A stretch of 64,000 nucleotides of DNA from a bacterium (GTDB lineage Bacteria; Hinthialibacterota; Hinthialibacteria; OLB16): contig JAJVIK010000010.1 of NCBI GenBank assembly GCA_022072055.1, positions 224,627 through 288,626 on the forward strand. The letters are read 5' to 3'. This document shows, piece by piece, positions 35,042 to 45,755 of the stretch. Made by a program: the position numbers and the translations under genes. The notes beneath the pieces are model-generated. The model was not told the origin of the DNA, ran no database searches, and saw only the letters and a program-made list of their open reading frames with translations. Position 1 is the first letter of the stretch, and the number at the start of each line of letters is the position of its first letter.

Positions 35042-35866
35042 TCACGGAAGTTGCTTGATCCGAATGTTTCGGTACCAGACCTCGTCCCCGTGGTCCTGAA
35101 GGGCAATGTGCCCGGAGGGCATCTTGGAGAAGCGCTCCCAATCCTTGAACTTGCTGTTGGCGATGCGCGTGTTCCAATCCTCGCTTCCGAGCTCGGCCTC
35201 GACCACCTTCTGGCCGTTGAGCCAATGCTCTACGTGAGCGCCATTGAGGATGATCCGCCCCTCATTGAACTCGCCTACCGGCTTGAGGGTTTTGTTCTCC
35301 GGGCTGTAGAGGGCATAGAGCGAGGCGGCGGAAGTCAGCGCGTTCTCCCCGTCGGGGTGCTTCTCATCATCCAGCACCTGGTACTCCGGGCCGGTCATGA
35401 AGGAGTATTCATCGGTCTCGGCCACCCGGTACATGACCCCGCTGTTGGCCCCGGGGGCCGCCTTCCACTCGAAACGGAGCTCGAAGTTGGTGAACTGATC
35501 CTGGGTGATGAGGTCCCCCCCTTGGCCACGCGGCATGCAGTGGAGGGCCCCATCCTGGATGTCCCATCCCTTGGTGGGGAAGGTCTGTCCGCGGTATCCC
35601 CGCCAGCCTGCCGTCGTGGCTCCATCAAACAGCAGCTTCCAGCCCTCCGCGGCTTCGGCGTCGGACAATTGCGCTTGGCCGGTCGCTGCCAGGGGAGGCT
35701 CTGCGGGAACGGGGGCCTCGGCGGAGACCGGGGCGGGTTTGACATCCTCCACCGGCGCCTTGGGTTGTTCGAGGGGCGCGGGGGGTTGTCCGCATCCGGA
35801 AACGAAACCGACCGCCAGTGTGACAGCTGCGATGAGTGTGCTGAATCTCATGGGTGTAGCCTCCAC
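35042..35866 (-). CDS. DUF1080 (3-keto-disaccharide hydrolase family) lipoprotein
   Basis: The 274-residue lipoprotein has a type II signal ending in VGFVSGCGQ and a Pro/Ala-rich linker to about 60. A jelly-roll DUF1080 domain follows: WKLLFDGATTAGWRGYRG, FELRFEWKAAPGANSGVMYR and WNTRIANSKFKDWERF. The family includes glucoside 3-ketohydrolases and putative glycan-binding proteins and is abundant in Planctomycetota-like genomes. It probably sits in the periplasm or outer membrane facing glycans. Confidence 0.83.
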   Translation of the reverse strand: MEATPMRFSTLIAAVTLAVGFVSGCGQPPAPLEQPKAPVEDVKPAPVSAEAPVPAEPPLAATGQAQLSDAEAAEGWKLLFDGATTAGWRGYRGQTFPTKGWDIQDGALHCMPRGQGGDLITQDQFTNFELRFEWKAAPGANSGVMYRVAETDEYSFMTGPEYQVLDDEKHPDGENALTSAASLYALYSPENKTLKPVGEFNEGRIILNGAHVEHWLNGQKVVEAELGSEDWNTRIANSKFKDWERFSKMPSGHIALQDHGDEVWYRNIRIKQLP

Positions 35867-35891
35867 TTCCTATAGGGGTTCAATGGGGTCG

Positions 35892-36548
35892 TCAGCCATT
35901 CGCATGACGAATCTCTCGAATGAGGGTGGCGGTCTCTCGCGCGATGGACTTGATCCCCTCCCAGTCGCGATTCTCAATCAGCTCCTTGCGCGCGATCCAG
36001 GTTCCGCCGCAGGCCAGGACGATGGGCAGGCGAAGGTATTCGGCCAGATTCTTTTCGCTCACCCCGCCGGTGGGGATGAACTTGACCCCTGTGTGGGCAT
36101 AGGGTCCGGACAGAGCCTTGAGCATCGAGACTCCTCCAGCTTGTTCGGCGGGGAAGAACTTGAGGGTGTCGAGTCCGAACATCATCCCGCGTTCGATCTC
36201 GCCGGGTGTCATCACTCCGGGAAAGATCGGCATGCCGATATCGACCGCCTTGGAAACCACAACCGAGTTCAGACCGGGGGTGACCACGAACTGCGCGCCC
36301 GCGTCCCGCGCGGCGGCCAGGGATCGAATATCGAGGACCGTGCCCGCCCCCACCAGCGCTTCAGGGAGCTTCTTGACCAGGAGTCCGATCGCCTCGGCGG
36401 CGGCCTCGGTCCGGAAGGTCACCTCCATCGCCGCAAGCCCCGCATCCAGGAGCGCCTCGCCCACGCGTAAGGCATCTTCGGGGCGACTCACCACCAGGAT
36501 GGAGACCACCGCGCGGCGAGCAAGTTGGTCTTGCAGGATTTCAGTCAT
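35892..36548 (-). CDS. eda: 2-keto-3-deoxy-6-phosphogluconate / 4-hydroxy-2-oxoglutarate aldolase
   Basis: The 218-residue class I aldolase has the Schiff-base lysine at 130 in LDTLKFFPAEQAGG and the catalytic Glu at 42 in MEVTFRT. VGAGTVLD and PTGGV phosphate-binding loops are in place. It splits KDPG into pyruvate and glyceraldehyde 3-phosphate, or cleaves related keto acids. It follows the DUF1080 gene on the same strand but begins an independent set; an Entner-Doudoroff dehydratase is not nearby. Confidence 0.92.
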   Translation of the reverse strand: MTEILQDQLARRAVVSILVVSRPEDALRVGEALLDAGLAAMEVTFRTEAAAEAIGLLVKKLPEALVGAGTVLDIRSLAAARDAGAQFVVTPGLNSVVVSKAVDIGMPIFPGVMTPGEIERGMMFGLDTLKFFPAEQAGGVSMLKALSGPYAHTGVKFIPTGGVSEKNLAEYLRLPIVLACGGTWIARKELIENRDWEGIKSIARETATLIREIRHANG

Positions 36549-36600
36549 GGGCTCCGAGGAAAGATAGCACGCCGACCGGGAAACGAAACCATGGACGCTC

Positions 36601-39600
36601 TCAGGCGGAAGGAGTCCCAGGGCGGGAGTCCAGGGTCGCCCGGATGGCGCGGGCCATTTCCGGGAGTGAATAGGGCTTGAGGAAGGTCTGGCTCACTTTC
36701 AGAGCCGAAAGACGGTCCCGGAGGTCCAGGTCGATAAACCCGCTAGCGACAATCACCGGAAGGTCGATCCCCGCCTTGAGGGCCTCCTGAAGGCAGAGTT
36801 CCCCATCCATTTCTGGCATTTGGTGGTCCAGGATCGCCAGATCGATCTCCCCCCGATTCCGACTCAAAACCTCAAGCGCCTCTTTCCCGTTCCGGGCCTG
36901 GAGAACGTGATAACCAAGTCTCTCCAGGCCGCGCGCGGTGACCTCGCGGATGGCGTCCTCGTCCTCGGCCAGGAGCAGGCATTCGCCTCCGCCAGGGAGG
37001 GCCTGACCGGTTTCCTGAAAGTTCTCGTTGGGGGCCGCCTCCTCTCCGGCGGGGAGGTAAACCCGAAAAACCGAGCCCCGCCCCAGTCTGCTTTCGCAGG
37101 TGATGAATCCCCCATGCTGCCGGACAATTCCATAGACCGACGCGAGACCCAAACCGGTCCCCTTGCCCGGCGCCTTGGTGGTGAAGAACGGGTCAAAGAT
37201 ACGGGGAAGAACCTCGGGAGCGATACCGACACCCGTGTCGGCCACCTCCAGGACGACAAACCGCCCTGCGACAGCATCCCAATCGCCCGCGCAGTCCTCC
37301 TCGGTGAGGGTCGTGGGGTAAGCGGAAACCTGAAGCCTGCCACCATGAGGCATGGCATCCTTGGCGTTGATGCACAGATTGATCAGGATCTGGTGGACTT
37401 GGCTCGGGTCGGCCACCACTTTGGGAAGGTCCGGGGCGAACTCGAAGGAGATATCCACGGAAGCCGGGATGGTTCGCTGAAGCATCTTGCAGGCTTCCTT
37501 GACCAGGGGGTGGATGTCGAACGAGCTGATGAAGAGCTCGGTTTGACGGCTGAAGGCAAGGAGCTGCCGGGTGAGATCGGCTCCGCGCCTGCCCGCGTTC
37601 AGCACCAGTCCGAGATCCTCATACTCGCGCGAGCCTTTCTCGAAAGCCTGGCGTGTGAACTCGGTGTAGGCGAGCACGACCTGCAGGAGATTGTTGAAGT
37701 CGTGCGCGACACCCCCGGCGAGTTGGCCGACCGCCTCCATCCGCTGCATTTGGCGGATCTGGTTCTCCATCTGTATCCGCGCGGTGATATCGCGCTTGAC
37801 CGCCACGAAGTTGGTGATGGTCCCGTCCGGACCGAACACGGGGGAGATACTTGCCTCTTCGGTATAGAGCGAGCCATCCTTGCGGCGGTTAACCGTCTTG
37901 CCGGTCCAGGTCTGGCCGGCGGTGATCGTGGCCCAAAGCTTCTCATAGAAGGCGGCGTCATGCTGACCGCTCTTCACCAGATTGGGCTTGTTCCCAAGGG
38001 CTTCCAGGGCGGTGTATCCGGTGGCCTTCTCGAATGCGGGGTTGACGAATTGGATGACCCCCTCGGTGTCCGTGATGACAACGACCTCATCCAGCTGTTC
38101 GATGGCGGTGGCCAGACGTCGGAGGTTTTCCAGCGCGAGGCGATGACTCTCCCGTGTCCTCAATGTCTCGATCCCGAACGCGAGATCACCGGCGAGTTCG
38201 GCCAGCAGTCGAACCTCCTCGGAATCGAACGCGTCGCGGTCGGATGAATAGATCGACAGAGCCCCGATCAAATGCTCCCCATGGGAGACGGGGAATGCCG
38301 CCACCGACCTCAAGGCGCCTCGCTTGTCCTCGGGCAGCCAAGACGCAACTCCCGGCTCCGCCGCGAGGTCCTTTAAGATGACCGGACTTTCTGTCGCCAA
38401 CATCCTGGCCGCCGGGCCACTCTCTGCATCCGCCCAACACCAGCAGTCCTGAACCGAACCACAACACTCCGCCTCCGGCCCGCGCCAGACAGCGGGCTTG
38501 ATTCTGCCGTTGTCCTGTTCGTCGACAAAACCAATCCAAACAAGTGGAAACCTCCCTTCCCTCTGAATCGTCTCGCAGATTTTGTGGACCAGTCGAACCT
38601 CCTCCGTAGCCATGATCATGGCCTGGTTGCACTCGCTCAGAACCCGCAAGGCGCGGTTGACTCGACGCAGAGATTCTTCGGCCTTCTTCCGCTCGGTGAT
38701 GTCCCGAATGATGCCCTGGTGGAACAATTCGTCGTTGATCCGCATGGTCCGGTCGCTGATCTCAACCGGAAAGGTCCCTCCATCCTTTCTCCCAATGACT
38801 GATTCAAAAACGACCCCTCCCTGCTCGTCCCTGCGGGCTTCGACAGTCTCGGGGTCCATGGGAGGCGAGGTGGCGTCGAGATCCAGGATTCTCATGTTCA
38901 AGAGTTCCTCTCTCGAATACCCAGAGGCTTCAATGGCGCGCTCATTGACTTCGAGAATCCTGAGGTCCGAGTCCAGGAGCACGATGATGTCATTCGCGTA
39001 ACGGGTGACGTTGGCGAGGTGCTCCGAAAGCGCGAGCCGTTCGGTTTCCGCGCGCAAGGCCCGCTTGTAGTCCTGAACCCTTTCGTGCCTCCAGAGCGCC
39101 AGGATCGCCGCGCCCGCCGTCCCAATCAGAAGCATGACCAGCGAGACCAGGATAAGAGTCTGCCGTCGGATGTCGCCGTAGAATTCAGCGCTATCCATCT
39201 TGCTTATGAGTATCCAAGTCGTATCCGGAATCGCCTCCACATACGCGAGAACCGGAACCCCTCGATAGTCCGTGCCCGTGACAATCCCGCGGGCGCCCAG
39301 CAGCCCTTGCACCGCGGGATGCTCCGGGTTCTCCATCGAGAGGCGGCGAGTCATGGGGGGATCGTCGCCGTGGCGAAGCGGGGTAAGGATCACGGCTTCG
39401 TTTCCCTCCCGTCGGATGATCCCAGTCTCGGCGGATGGACTTTGAGAGGGCCAATCCCGAAGCAGAGGAAACAAGTACGCCTCGGGATCGATCGTGGCGA
39501 CCACCGCGCCGACCACCTCCTCCACGGTGGCGCCCGCATCCAGGATTGGCGACACCAAGTGCATGTTGATCGAGGTTTCGCCCCGCGATTGGTGAAGGTC

Positions 39601-40065
39601 GGTGAGACTCACTTGTTTGTTTTTCATCGCCTCCTGGGCGAGCGCGAACATGTGGCGACGCATTTCGCTCCCATCCCCCGGCACGGCCAAATGAACCTCC
39701 CCCTCAAGGTCCAGCAGGAAAAGGCTTTGGTATTGATGGCGAGTGTGGACGTTCTCAAACCATTTCCGAACTTGCTCCGGAACGGGACGCGGAGCCGCAT
39801 CGATGGCTCGGTGGAATTCATCCGCGAGAACCGGGCTGCTGAAGAAGACCTCTCCATCCTCCAAAAGCCCTTTCCGCCAGATGCTGACCAGCTTGACCTT
39901 GAGCTCGGCGACCGCTTGCAGGTTGGCGAAACCTCTCTGTTCGAGCCGCCTGGAGTTCTGCCGGATCAAGTAATACCCAAGGCCGCCCAAAATGGCGGTA
40001 AAGAGAAGGAAGACCGCAAATAGGCGCGCGGGGAGGGGATGCGGGGTGTGGGCGGTTTCAGCCAT
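36601..40065 (-). CDS. Hybrid sensor histidine kinase with Cache, PAS, GAF and receiver domains
   Basis: The 1154-residue protein has a first membrane helix at about 12-32, an extracytoplasmic Cache-like sensor to about 305, and a second helix ([19 protein letters not shown]). Next come a PAS domain ([16 protein letters not shown]), a GAF domain with a Cys-rich segment ([12 protein letters not shown]), another PAS with PAC, the H-box [13 protein letters not shown] near 784, an ATPase domain ([11 protein letters not shown]) and a C-terminal receiver whose Asp lies in [13 protein letters not shown] near 1076. There is no output regulator nearby. ATG 40065 is chosen; the frame runs further to 40125 without support. 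Confidence 0.92.
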   Translation of the reverse strand: MAETAHTPHPLPARLFAVFLLFTAILGGLGYYLIRQNSRRLEQRGFANLQAVAELKVKLVSIWRKGLLEDGEVFFSSPVLADEFHRAIDAAPRPVPEQVRKWFENVHTRHQYQSLFLLDLEGEVHLAVPGDGSEMRRHMFALAQEAMKNKQVSLTDLHQSRGETSINMHLVSPILDAGATVEEVVGAVVATIDPEAYLFPLLRDWPSQSPSAETGIIRREGNEAVILTPLRHGDDPPMTRRLSMENPEHPAVQGLLGARGIVTGTDYRGVPVLAYVEAIPDTTWILISKMDSAEFYGDIRRQTLILVSLVMLLIGTAGAAILALWRHERVQDYKRALRAETERLALSEHLANVTRYANDIIVLLDSDLRILEVNERAIEASGYSREELLNMRILDLDATSPPMDPETVEARRDEQGGVVFESVIGRKDGGTFPVEISDRTMRINDELFHQGIIRDITERKKAEESLRRVNRALRVLSECNQAMIMATEEVRLVHKICETIQREGRFPLVWIGFVDEQDNGRIKPAVWRGPEAECCGSVQDCWCWADAESGPAARMLATESPVILKDLAAEPGVASWLPEDKRGALRSVAAFPVSHGEHLIGALSIYSSDRDAFDSEEVRLLAELAGDLAFGIETLRTRESHRLALENLRRLATAIEQLDEVVVITDTEGVIQFVNPAFEKATGYTALEALGNKPNLVKSGQHDAAFYEKLWATITAGQTWTGKTVNRRKDGSLYTEEASISPVFGPDGTITNFVAVKRDITARIQMENQIRQMQRMEAVGQLAGGVAHDFNNLLQVVLAYTEFTRQAFEKGSREYEDLGLVLNAGRRGADLTRQLLAFSRQTELFISSFDIHPLVKEACKMLQRTIPASVDISFEFAPDLPKVVADPSQVHQILINLCINAKDAMPHGGRLQVSAYPTTLTEEDCAGDWDAVAGRFVVLEVADTGVGIAPEVLPRIFDPFFTTKAPGKGTGLGLASVYGIVRQHGGFITCESRLGRGSVFRVYLPAGEEAAPNENFQETGQALPGGGECLLLAEDEDAIREVTARGLERLGYHVLQARNGKEALEVLSRNRGEIDLAILDHQMPEMDGELCLQEALKAGIDLPVIVASGFIDLDLRDRLSALKVSQTFLKPYSLPEMARAIRATLDSRPGTPSA

Positions 40066-40098
40066 CCGTGGGGCTTCCTTTAGTCGAGTCCTGGATGG

Positions 40099-40127
40099 AT
40101 TATACCGGTTTTGGCCCTGCCCCACAA
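40099..40127 (-). promoter_or_regulatory. Promoter of the hybrid histidine kinase gene
   Basis: On the minus strand TTGTGG (plus 40122-40127), a 17-base spacer and a perfect TATAAT (plus 40099-40104) stand about 34 bases before the ATG at 40065. Confidence 0.6.
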
Positions 40128-40244
40128 ACGCTTTTTTGTCTTACCGGAAATGTGGAAGGTTCAATCGGGACCGGAAATACGGCATGATCCGCCACCCATG
40201 TTTGGATTTCGGCCATCTGGCGGGTAGGGACAAGGAGAAACACC

Positions 40245-41123
40245 ATGAAGACGCGCACGGGAAGATTCCCCATCGGGTTCCGCCGTGGGGGGGGCTGGCA
40301 GGACGACATTCACGACCTGGCCGAATGGGCCAAGGAGGCCGGTTTTGAGGCCATCGATCTGGGGCGGGCGACACCGGAGGACGCCAAGGTCCTGGAGGAC
40401 AACGACCTCGCGGTGGGGAGCTGCGATCTGATCGAATGGCCCGGTCTGTTCTCCCAAGACACCGGCGAACAGTGGAACGCGATCCAGGCCAACATCGACT
40501 ATATCCGCTCCGCACACGCGCTCGGCGGGCGCCGATTCTTCCTGTGCGTGATGCCCAAGGACCCCAGCCTGCCGAAGAAAGAAAACCTGGCCATCGCCGC
40601 CCGAAGCCTCTCTGAACTGGCGCGGGAGGCGGAGAAGCTCGACTCGATGCTGGTGATCGAGGGCTGGCCGGGGGGCTGGCCGGAATACTCGAACCTGGCG
40701 TGCAATCCGGAGACCTACCGCTGGCTGATCCGCGAATGCCACTCGAAAGGGTTGGGCATCAACTACGACCCCTCGCACCTGATCCGCATGGGGATCGATC
40801 ATGTGCGCTTCCTGGAGGAGTTCGTGGGGCATGTGGGACATGTCCACGCCAAGGACACGGAGATCCAACCGGAGAAGATCTACGAGTTCGGCCTGTACCA
40901 GTTCTCAGCGGTTGAGCCGCACCCGCACTGCGGGGAGAGCGTGTGGCGATACACGATCCCCGGTCATGGCCAAGCGCGTTGGGTGAGGATCTTCCAGATC
41001 CTCCAAAGCTCCGGCTACAAGGGATTTGTGAGCGTGGAGCTGGAAGACCACAGCTTCCATGGTTCTCCGGAGGCGGAGAAGGAAGGACTGCTCTGCTCGC
41101 TGGCCTTTCTGCGGACAGCGTAA
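40245..41123 (+). CDS. Sugar phosphate isomerase/epimerase family TIM-barrel protein
   Basis: The 292-residue protein belongs to the xylose-isomerase-like AP-endonuclease 2 family. Metal-binding residues are suggested by [36 protein letters not shown] and SVELEDHSF. It probably isomerises or epimerises a sugar or cyclitol. The ATG follows CAAGGAG. It opens a four-gene rightward set with the DUF1501, deacetylase and phosphatidyltransferase genes. Substrate is not predictable. Confidence 0.82.
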   Translation: MKTRTGRFPIGFRRGGGWQDDIHDLAEWAKEAGFEAIDLGRATPEDAKVLEDNDLAVGSCDLIEWPGLFSQDTGEQWNAIQANIDYIRSAHALGGRRFFLCVMPKDPSLPKKENLAIAARSLSELAREAEKLDSMLVIEGWPGGWPEYSNLACNPETYRWLIRECHSKGLGINYDPSHLIRMGIDHVRFLEEFVGHVGHVHAKDTEIQPEKIYEFGLYQFSAVEPHPHCGESVWRYTIPGHGQARWVRIFQILQSSGYKGFVSVELEDHSFHGSPEAEKEGLLCSLAFLRTA

Positions 41124-41167
41124 AGAGAGGGTTTTCCCTCCCCCCCCATTCCGCCCGGAGCGCTTCC

Positions 41168-42685
41168 GTGGTTCAATTCCGAATCGCCATGGGAGCTCCG
41201 CCGCTTTCCCCCATCGGCCGGCGATTTCTCGACCGGCGCGACTTCCTGCAGCTCGCGGGGAACGGGCTGGGGGGGATCGCGCTCTCCACGCTCCTGGCCG
41301 AGCAGGGGTTTCTTGGAACAGGAATCGCCCACGCGCGCCCCGAGCCGATCCGGCCCGACATCCACCCTGAAAGTCCCCTGGCCCCGCGCGCCCCGCATTT
41401 CTCGGCCAAGGCCAAGAAGGTTCTGTTCCTCTTCTGCTCGGGAGCCTGCAGCCAACTTGAGACTTGGGACTACAAGCCCGAACTCATCAAGCGTCACGGC
41501 GAACCGCTCCCCGGCGGCGAGGGCTTGGTCACATTCCAAGGCAAACAGGGAAACCTCACCCAGCCCCTCTATGAGTTCCGCCCCCGCGGGGAGTGCGGGA
41601 AATACACCTCCGAGCTCCTCCCCCATCTCGGCGAGCTCGTGGATGAGATGTGCTTCATCCACTCCATGACCGCCAAGAGCAACACCCACGGACCGGGCAC
41701 CAACCAGATGAACACGGGGTACATCCTCGAAGGCTTCCCCAGCATCGGGTCGTGGGTCTCGTACGCCCTTGGAACAGAGGATGCGGACTTGCCGGCCTTC
41801 GTGGCGATTCCGGATCCGCGCGGGTGGCCGCAATCCGGTCCGAATAACTGGGCCTCCGGGTTCCTGCCCGCCGTGTTCCAGGGCACGGTCTTCAACGCGG
41901 ACAAGCCGATCCCGAACCTTCAACGCCCCCCGGAAATCGCGCCCGATGAGGATCGCGCCGCCAGGGACTTTCTCAAGGTGCTGAATGAGAGGCGCCTTGA
42001 AAGATTTCCCGGTGACACGGAACTGGCCGCGCGGATCGCAAGCTATGAGCTCGCCGCCAAGATGCAGCTTTCGGCGGCGGAGGTCGGGGACTTTTCCAAG
42101 GAGTCCCCGGCCACGCGGAAGATGTACTGTGTCGAGGACCCCAATCCGCTGAAGGCCGGGTTCGGAAGAAACTGCCTCCTGGCGCGCCGACTGATTGAGC
42201 GCGGAGTCCGCTTCGTGCAGCTCTTCAACGGCGCCTACGCGATGGGCGAGGGGGTCGGCAATTGGGATGGCCACAAGGTTCTCAAGCAGCAGTATGATGT
42301 GCATGGCCCGATCCTGGATGAACCCGCCGCCGCGCTGCTCAAGGACCTCCGCGCGAGGGGGCTGCTGGAGGACACGCTGGTTGTCTGGTCCACCGAGTTC
42401 GGGCGGATGCCGACCTTCCAAGCCGGGGCCAACGGGCGCGACCACAACCCGGATGGCTTCACAGTCTGGCTCGCCGGAGCGGGGGTCAGACACCCCTTCA
42501 GCTATGGGGCCACGGACCAATTCGGTTACAAGGCGGTGGAGCAGGTGACCACGATTTACGATCTCCACGCCACCATCCTGCGCCTGTTGGGTCTCGACCA
42601 TGAGCGCCTGAGCTTCCTCCATAACGGATTCGAGCGACGGCTCACCGATGTCCACGGGCAGGTGATCGAGGAGGTTCTGGCATGA
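41168..42685 (+). CDS. DUF1501 family exported protein (sulfatase-like fold)
   Basis: The 505-residue protein has a twin-arginine-like signal ([17 protein letters not shown]) and the DUF1501 pattern: [51 protein letters not shown] and [20 protein letters not shown]1501 belongs to the alkaline phosphatase-like superfamily and is common in Planctomycetota; its substrate is unknown. I favour GTG 41168, seven bases after GGAG, over ATG 41189, which has no ribosome-binding site. It overlaps the next gene by 4 bases. Confidence 0.85.
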   Translation: MVQFRIAMGAPPLSPIGRRFLDRRDFLQLAGNGLGGIALSTLLAEQGFLGTGIAHARPEPIRPDIHPESPLAPRAPHFSAKAKKVLFLFCSGACSQLETWDYKPELIKRHGEPLPGGEGLVTFQGKQGNLTQPLYEFRPRGECGKYTSELLPHLGELVDEMCFIHSMTAKSNTHGPGTNQMNTGYILEGFPSIGSWVSYALGTEDADLPAFVAIPDPRGWPQSGPNNWASGFLPAVFQGTVFNADKPIPNLQRPPEIAPDEDRAARDFLKVLNERRLERFPGDTELAARIASYELAAKMQLSAAEVGDFSKESPATRKMYCVEDPNPLKAGFGRNCLLARRLIERGVRFVQLFNGAYAMGEGVGNWDGHKVLKQQYDVHGPILDEPAAALLKDLRARGLLEDTLVVWSTEFGRMPTFQAGANGRDHNPDGFTVWLAGAGVRHPFSYGATDQFGYKAVEQVTTIYDLHATILRLLGLDHERLSFLHNGFERRLTDVHGQVIEEVLA

Positions 42686-43506
42686 AACAGATTGCACTCT
42701 TAACGGTGATGATGCTTTCCCTTTCCTACACCGCGCGCGCCGTCGAGCCGGTTCCCGACAAGACCGTGGTCCTCACCTTTGATGACGCGGTGAAGTCCCA
42801 CCGGACCTTTGTCGGTCCGCTACTGAAGGAGCTCGGTTTTTCGGCCACCTTCTTTGTCACCCAGGCCTGGATGAGCGACACCGAGAATTTCATGAATTGG
42901 AAGGACATCGCCGAGCTGCACGAGATGGGCTTCGAGATCGGCAACCACACCTGGAGCCACCTGGGCCTGAGCAAACCGGAGCGGACGGAACGTGTCGCGG
43001 AGGAGCTCGCCCTGGTTGAGAGCGAGCTCGCCAAGGTCGGGGTTCCGAAACCGACCAGCTTTGCCTGGCCTGGGAACGGCTTCGGGCCGGAAGGGCTGGC
43101 CGAGCTTCGCAAGGCGGGAATTCTGCTCGCGCGCCGCGGCATGCAGCCGGAGCAACCCTATGGGAAGATGGTCCCCGGACCTCTGTATGATCCGCGCGGG
43201 CATGACCCGCTCTTGATCCCGACCTCGGCGGACGCCTATCCCGAATGGACCCTGGGGCATTTCCGCGCGATGGTGGAGCGCGCCAAGGACGGCAAGATGG
43301 TGATCCTCCAGTTCCACGGTGTCCCGGATGTCGCCCACCCCTGGGTCCACACCCCGCCGGAGAATTTCAGGGAGTACATGAACCACCTCAAGAGCGAAGG
43401 GTATCATGTGCTCGCGCTGCGGGATGTGGAGAGATTCATCGACCGATCCGAGCCGATCCGGGATCCCACCACCGAGAAACGGCATCCGCCAGCCAAGTCC
43501 CCTTAG
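42682..43506 (+). CDS. Secreted polysaccharide deacetylase (NodB-like)
   Basis: The 274-residue protein has a signal peptide ([20 protein letters not shown]) followed by a CE4 deacetylase domain: [11 protein letters not shown] as motif 1, and GNHTWSH as motif 2 with the two metal His. The later ILQFHGVPD fits motif 5. It should remove acetyl groups from an N-acetylated glycan outside the cytoplasm. It is translationally coupled to the DUF1501 gene. Confidence 0.88.
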   Translation: MKQIALLTVMMLSLSYTARAVEPVPDKTVVLTFDDAVKSHRTFVGPLLKELGFSATFFVTQAWMSDTENFMNWKDIAELHEMGFEIGNHTWSHLGLSKPERTERVAEELALVESELAKVGVPKPTSFAWPGNGFGPEGLAELRKAGILLARRGMQPEQPYGKMVPGPLYDPRGHDPLLIPTSADAYPEWTLGHFRAMVERAKDGKMVILQFHGVPDVAHPWVHTPPENFREYMNHLKSEGYHVLALRDVERFIDRSEPIRDPTTEKRHPPAKSP

Positions 43507-43511
43507 GGATC

Positions 43512-44210
43512 ATGAGGAAGCGGCGGATTCTTGCGTGGCTGGTTCACCTCTACACGGCAACCGGCGCGCTCTTGGGGATGTTCGCCCTCTTCGCCGCCGC
43601 GCAAGGCGAGACGCGAAACGCCTTCCTGCTGCTCCTGCTCGCAGGACTGGTGGACTCCACCGATGGCATCCTGGCTCGTCGCGCCCGGGTCTCCGAGGTT
43701 CTTCCGAACTTCAGCGGGGAGCAGCTCGACAACGCAATTGATGTCCTCACCTTCATCTGGGTCCCGATCTTCATCCTGGTGGCCGAGGACCTGCTGCCGC
43801 ATCCCTCGTGGATCGCCATCCCGACTCTTGCCGCGCTGTACGCCTACGGGCAGGTGGACATGAAAACCCCAGACCATTTCTTCCTGGGGTTTCCGAGTTA
43901 TTGGAACGTGGTCGCGCTGTATCTCTATTGGCTCCGGCCCTCGGGGGCGCTGGCGGTTGGGATGGTGGCTGTGCCGGGGCTGCTCAGCTTCATCCCTACG
44001 CGATACCTGTATCCCAGCCGGAACGGGCTGTACTCGAAAAGCATCTGGACTCTGGGATGTCTATGGGCCGCGCTAGTCGCCTTCCTCCTCCTCCAGGAAT
44101 CGCCTGACAGTCGGCTGGTTTGGCTGAGCGCGCTTTTTCCGCTCTACTACTTGGCCTTGAGCTTTTGCCTGGACTTGCAGCTCCGCCGGAAAGCGCGAAG
44201 ATCGACTTAG
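43512..44210 (+). CDS. pcs: CDP-alcohol phosphatidyltransferase, phosphatidylcholine synthase-like
   Basis: The 232-residue membrane enzyme has the phosphatidylcholine synthase variant of the signature: DSTDGILARRARV, then EVLPNFSGEQLDNAIDVLTF. The spacing and the LDN-x-ID-x2-T motif match bacterial Pcs rather than PgsA. Pcs condenses CDP-diacylglycerol with choline in one step. About seven hydrophobic segments are visible. It starts 5 bases past the deacetylase stop. A different alcohol acceptor is possible, so the symbol is tentative. Confidence 0.78.
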   Translation: MRKRRILAWLVHLYTATGALLGMFALFAAAQGETRNAFLLLLLAGLVDSTDGILARRARVSEVLPNFSGEQLDNAIDVLTFIWVPIFILVAEDLLPHPSWIAIPTLAALYAYGQVDMKTPDHFFLGFPSYWNVVALYLYWLRPSGALAVGMVAVPGLLSFIPTRYLYPSRNGLYSKSIWTLGCLWAALVAFLLLQESPDSRLVWLSALFPLYYLALSFCLDLQLRRKARRST

Positions 44211-44250
44211 CGCGGTTACCGTTATCGTGTCGCGTGTCGGACGGAAGCGC

Positions 44251-45057
44251 TCAGCGGACTTGAAACTCTTCCAGCTTGCGCCGCGCGAAATCCAGGATTC
44301 GAGGGTGCATGACAAAGTACTGTCTCCCATCCTCCAGGCGCTGGGGGCTCGGCCGGATGCTCCCATCTCGAAGCCCCTTCAGTCCCTCGATCATGAGTCT
44401 CACCATCATGGGTTCGAGACGGGCGCGAATGGTCTCGAACACATCTCCCGGAAGCAGGTCACAACGAGACTGGAGCAGGATCGGGCCGGTGTCCACGCCG
44501 GTCTCCATGAGGTGCAGGGTCAGCCCGATCCCCTCCTCGCCCAGATGCTCTTCCGCCACTGGCCACTCGACCACATCCATGCCGCGATATCGCGGGAGAA
44601 TCCCCATGTGGCAGTTCAAGACTCCGATCCTGGGAATCTTCAGGATGTTCTTCCGCACAAGCCCGCCGCCGGTAAAAGCCACGACATCCGGTTCCACTTG
44701 ACCGAGAAACTCCTCAGCGGCCTTGTCGTTCAAATCCGAGACTCGGATGTGCGGGACTCCCCAAGCCTTGGCGAGCTGCTTGAGGTTGCCTGGCGGAAGT
44801 TCGACTGAGCGCGACAAGGCGGAAAGGTTCTCGTTCGGCGACACTTGGTAGCCGCGGTCGCGAAGGATGAACTTGCGATAAATCTTCCTCAGAAGCCGGG
44901 ATCCGTCACGCCGTAGTTCTGATCGAAAGCGAGCCGGATTCCAGATCGAACGCTCCACGATGCCCACGACCTCAATCCCCTGCTCCGCGCGGGCCAAGTG
45001 GGTGACCAGGCGCGAATAGAGGCTGAAACGGGTCGGGGAAAAGACCACGACTCTCAT
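44251..45057 (-). CDS. Formyltransferase family protein (Fmt/ArnA-like)
   Basis: The 268-residue protein has the formyl transferase core: DVVAFTGGGLVRKNIL, then LNCHMGILPRYRG with the conserved Asn and His, and METGVDTGPIL with the catalytic Asp. It lacks the C-terminal OB domain of methionyl-tRNA formyltransferase, so a sugar-nucleotide or small-molecule amine formylation is more likely. ATG 45057 overlaps the stop of the next gene upstream by 4 bases. Sits last in a three-gene leftward set. Confidence 0.78.
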   Translation of the reverse strand: MRVVVFSPTRFSLYSRLVTHLARAEQGIEVVGIVERSIWNPARFRSELRRDGSRLLRKIYRKFILRDRGYQVSPNENLSALSRSVELPPGNLKQLAKAWGVPHIRVSDLNDKAAEEFLGQVEPDVVAFTGGGLVRKNILKIPRIGVLNCHMGILPRYRGMDVVEWPVAEEHLGEEGIGLTLHLMETGVDTGPILLQSRCDLLPGDVFETIRARLEPMMVRLMIEGLKGLRDGSIRPSPQRLEDGRQYFVMHPRILDFARRKLEEFQVR

Positions 45058-45752
45058 CGCGCGAGGAGCTCCTTGCAGGCGGCTTCCTGTTCCACCAGGG
45101 ACCGGAGGTAAACCATCAGCGGCCCGGCATGATGACGCGGGTTCATCTTCCGATGCGAGGAAAAGGCCCAATCGTTGAGTTTGAGCGCGGTGTTCAGAAA
45201 ACGGAGATCCCCCGCCCGTCGAGCGTGACGCGCAAAAAGGATTGCCACGCGGTGTTTCTCCACCCACGCCTGGTCCGAAGAAACGGCGGGAACGATCGGA
45301 GAAAGACACAGATCCCGCTTGACTTCCACGTGTCGAAGCAGGCGCTCCAGCTCAGTCTTGATGGATTCGCCGCAAGCCTCCTCCCCACTCAGAAGGAGCT
45401 GCTCCAGATACGCCCCAGCGCCGCTCCGTAAACCGTCCTTGCCCACAACGGCGTTCCCGTCCAGACCCTGAAACCACTCGATAGGCGTCCTGGAGAGGGT
45501 GGGGGGATCCTCGACCCCACTCGCGAGACCCCATGGACAAGGGTAAGGGAGCCCGAACTCCGAAGTGAGCTGGGCAACAGCTCGCATGTCCTCGCGAAAC
45601 CAGGGAGCCCCAGACATGTTCGTGAAAGCGGTCGGATGATCCCCGAAACTCCGGATGGTTCGTGAAATGAACTCCTGAATGGTTCCAGCGGAGATGCACC
45701 CATCCAGAATCCTCAAGAGCCACGCTTCAAACCGAGATCCCCGCGCGCGCAT
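45054..45752 (-). CDS. Uncharacterised protein coupled to the formyltransferase gene
   Basis: I do not recognise this 232-residue protein. It is soluble, without signal peptide or membrane segment. The C-terminal half is helical, with HRVAILFARHARRAGDLRFL and ALKLNDWAFSSHRKMNP resembling a helical repeat. A Trp/Pro-rich stretch lies near 70-100. It overlaps the formyltransferase gene by 4 bases and lies 3 bases from the upstream gene, so it works with them. A role in surface sugar modification is only inferred. Confidence 0.6.
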   Translation of the reverse strand: MRARGSRFEAWLLRILDGCISAGTIQEFISRTIRSFGDHPTAFTNMSGAPWFREDMRAVAQLTSEFGLPYPCPWGLASGVEDPPTLSRTPIEWFQGLDGNAVVGKDGLRSGAGAYLEQLLLSGEEACGESIKTELERLLRHVEVKRDLCLSPIVPAVSSDQAWVEKHRVAILFARHARRAGDLRFLNTALKLNDWAFSSHRKMNPRHHAGPLMVYLRSLVEQEAACKELLAR

Positions 45753-45755
45753 CCC

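Noticed and set aside
36820-38247. A 475-codon plus-strand frame
   Set aside because: It lies wholly opposite the hybrid histidine kinase and has no domain of its own.
41015-42697. A 560-codon minus-strand frame
   Set aside because: It is opposite the DUF1501 gene and has no recognisable motif.
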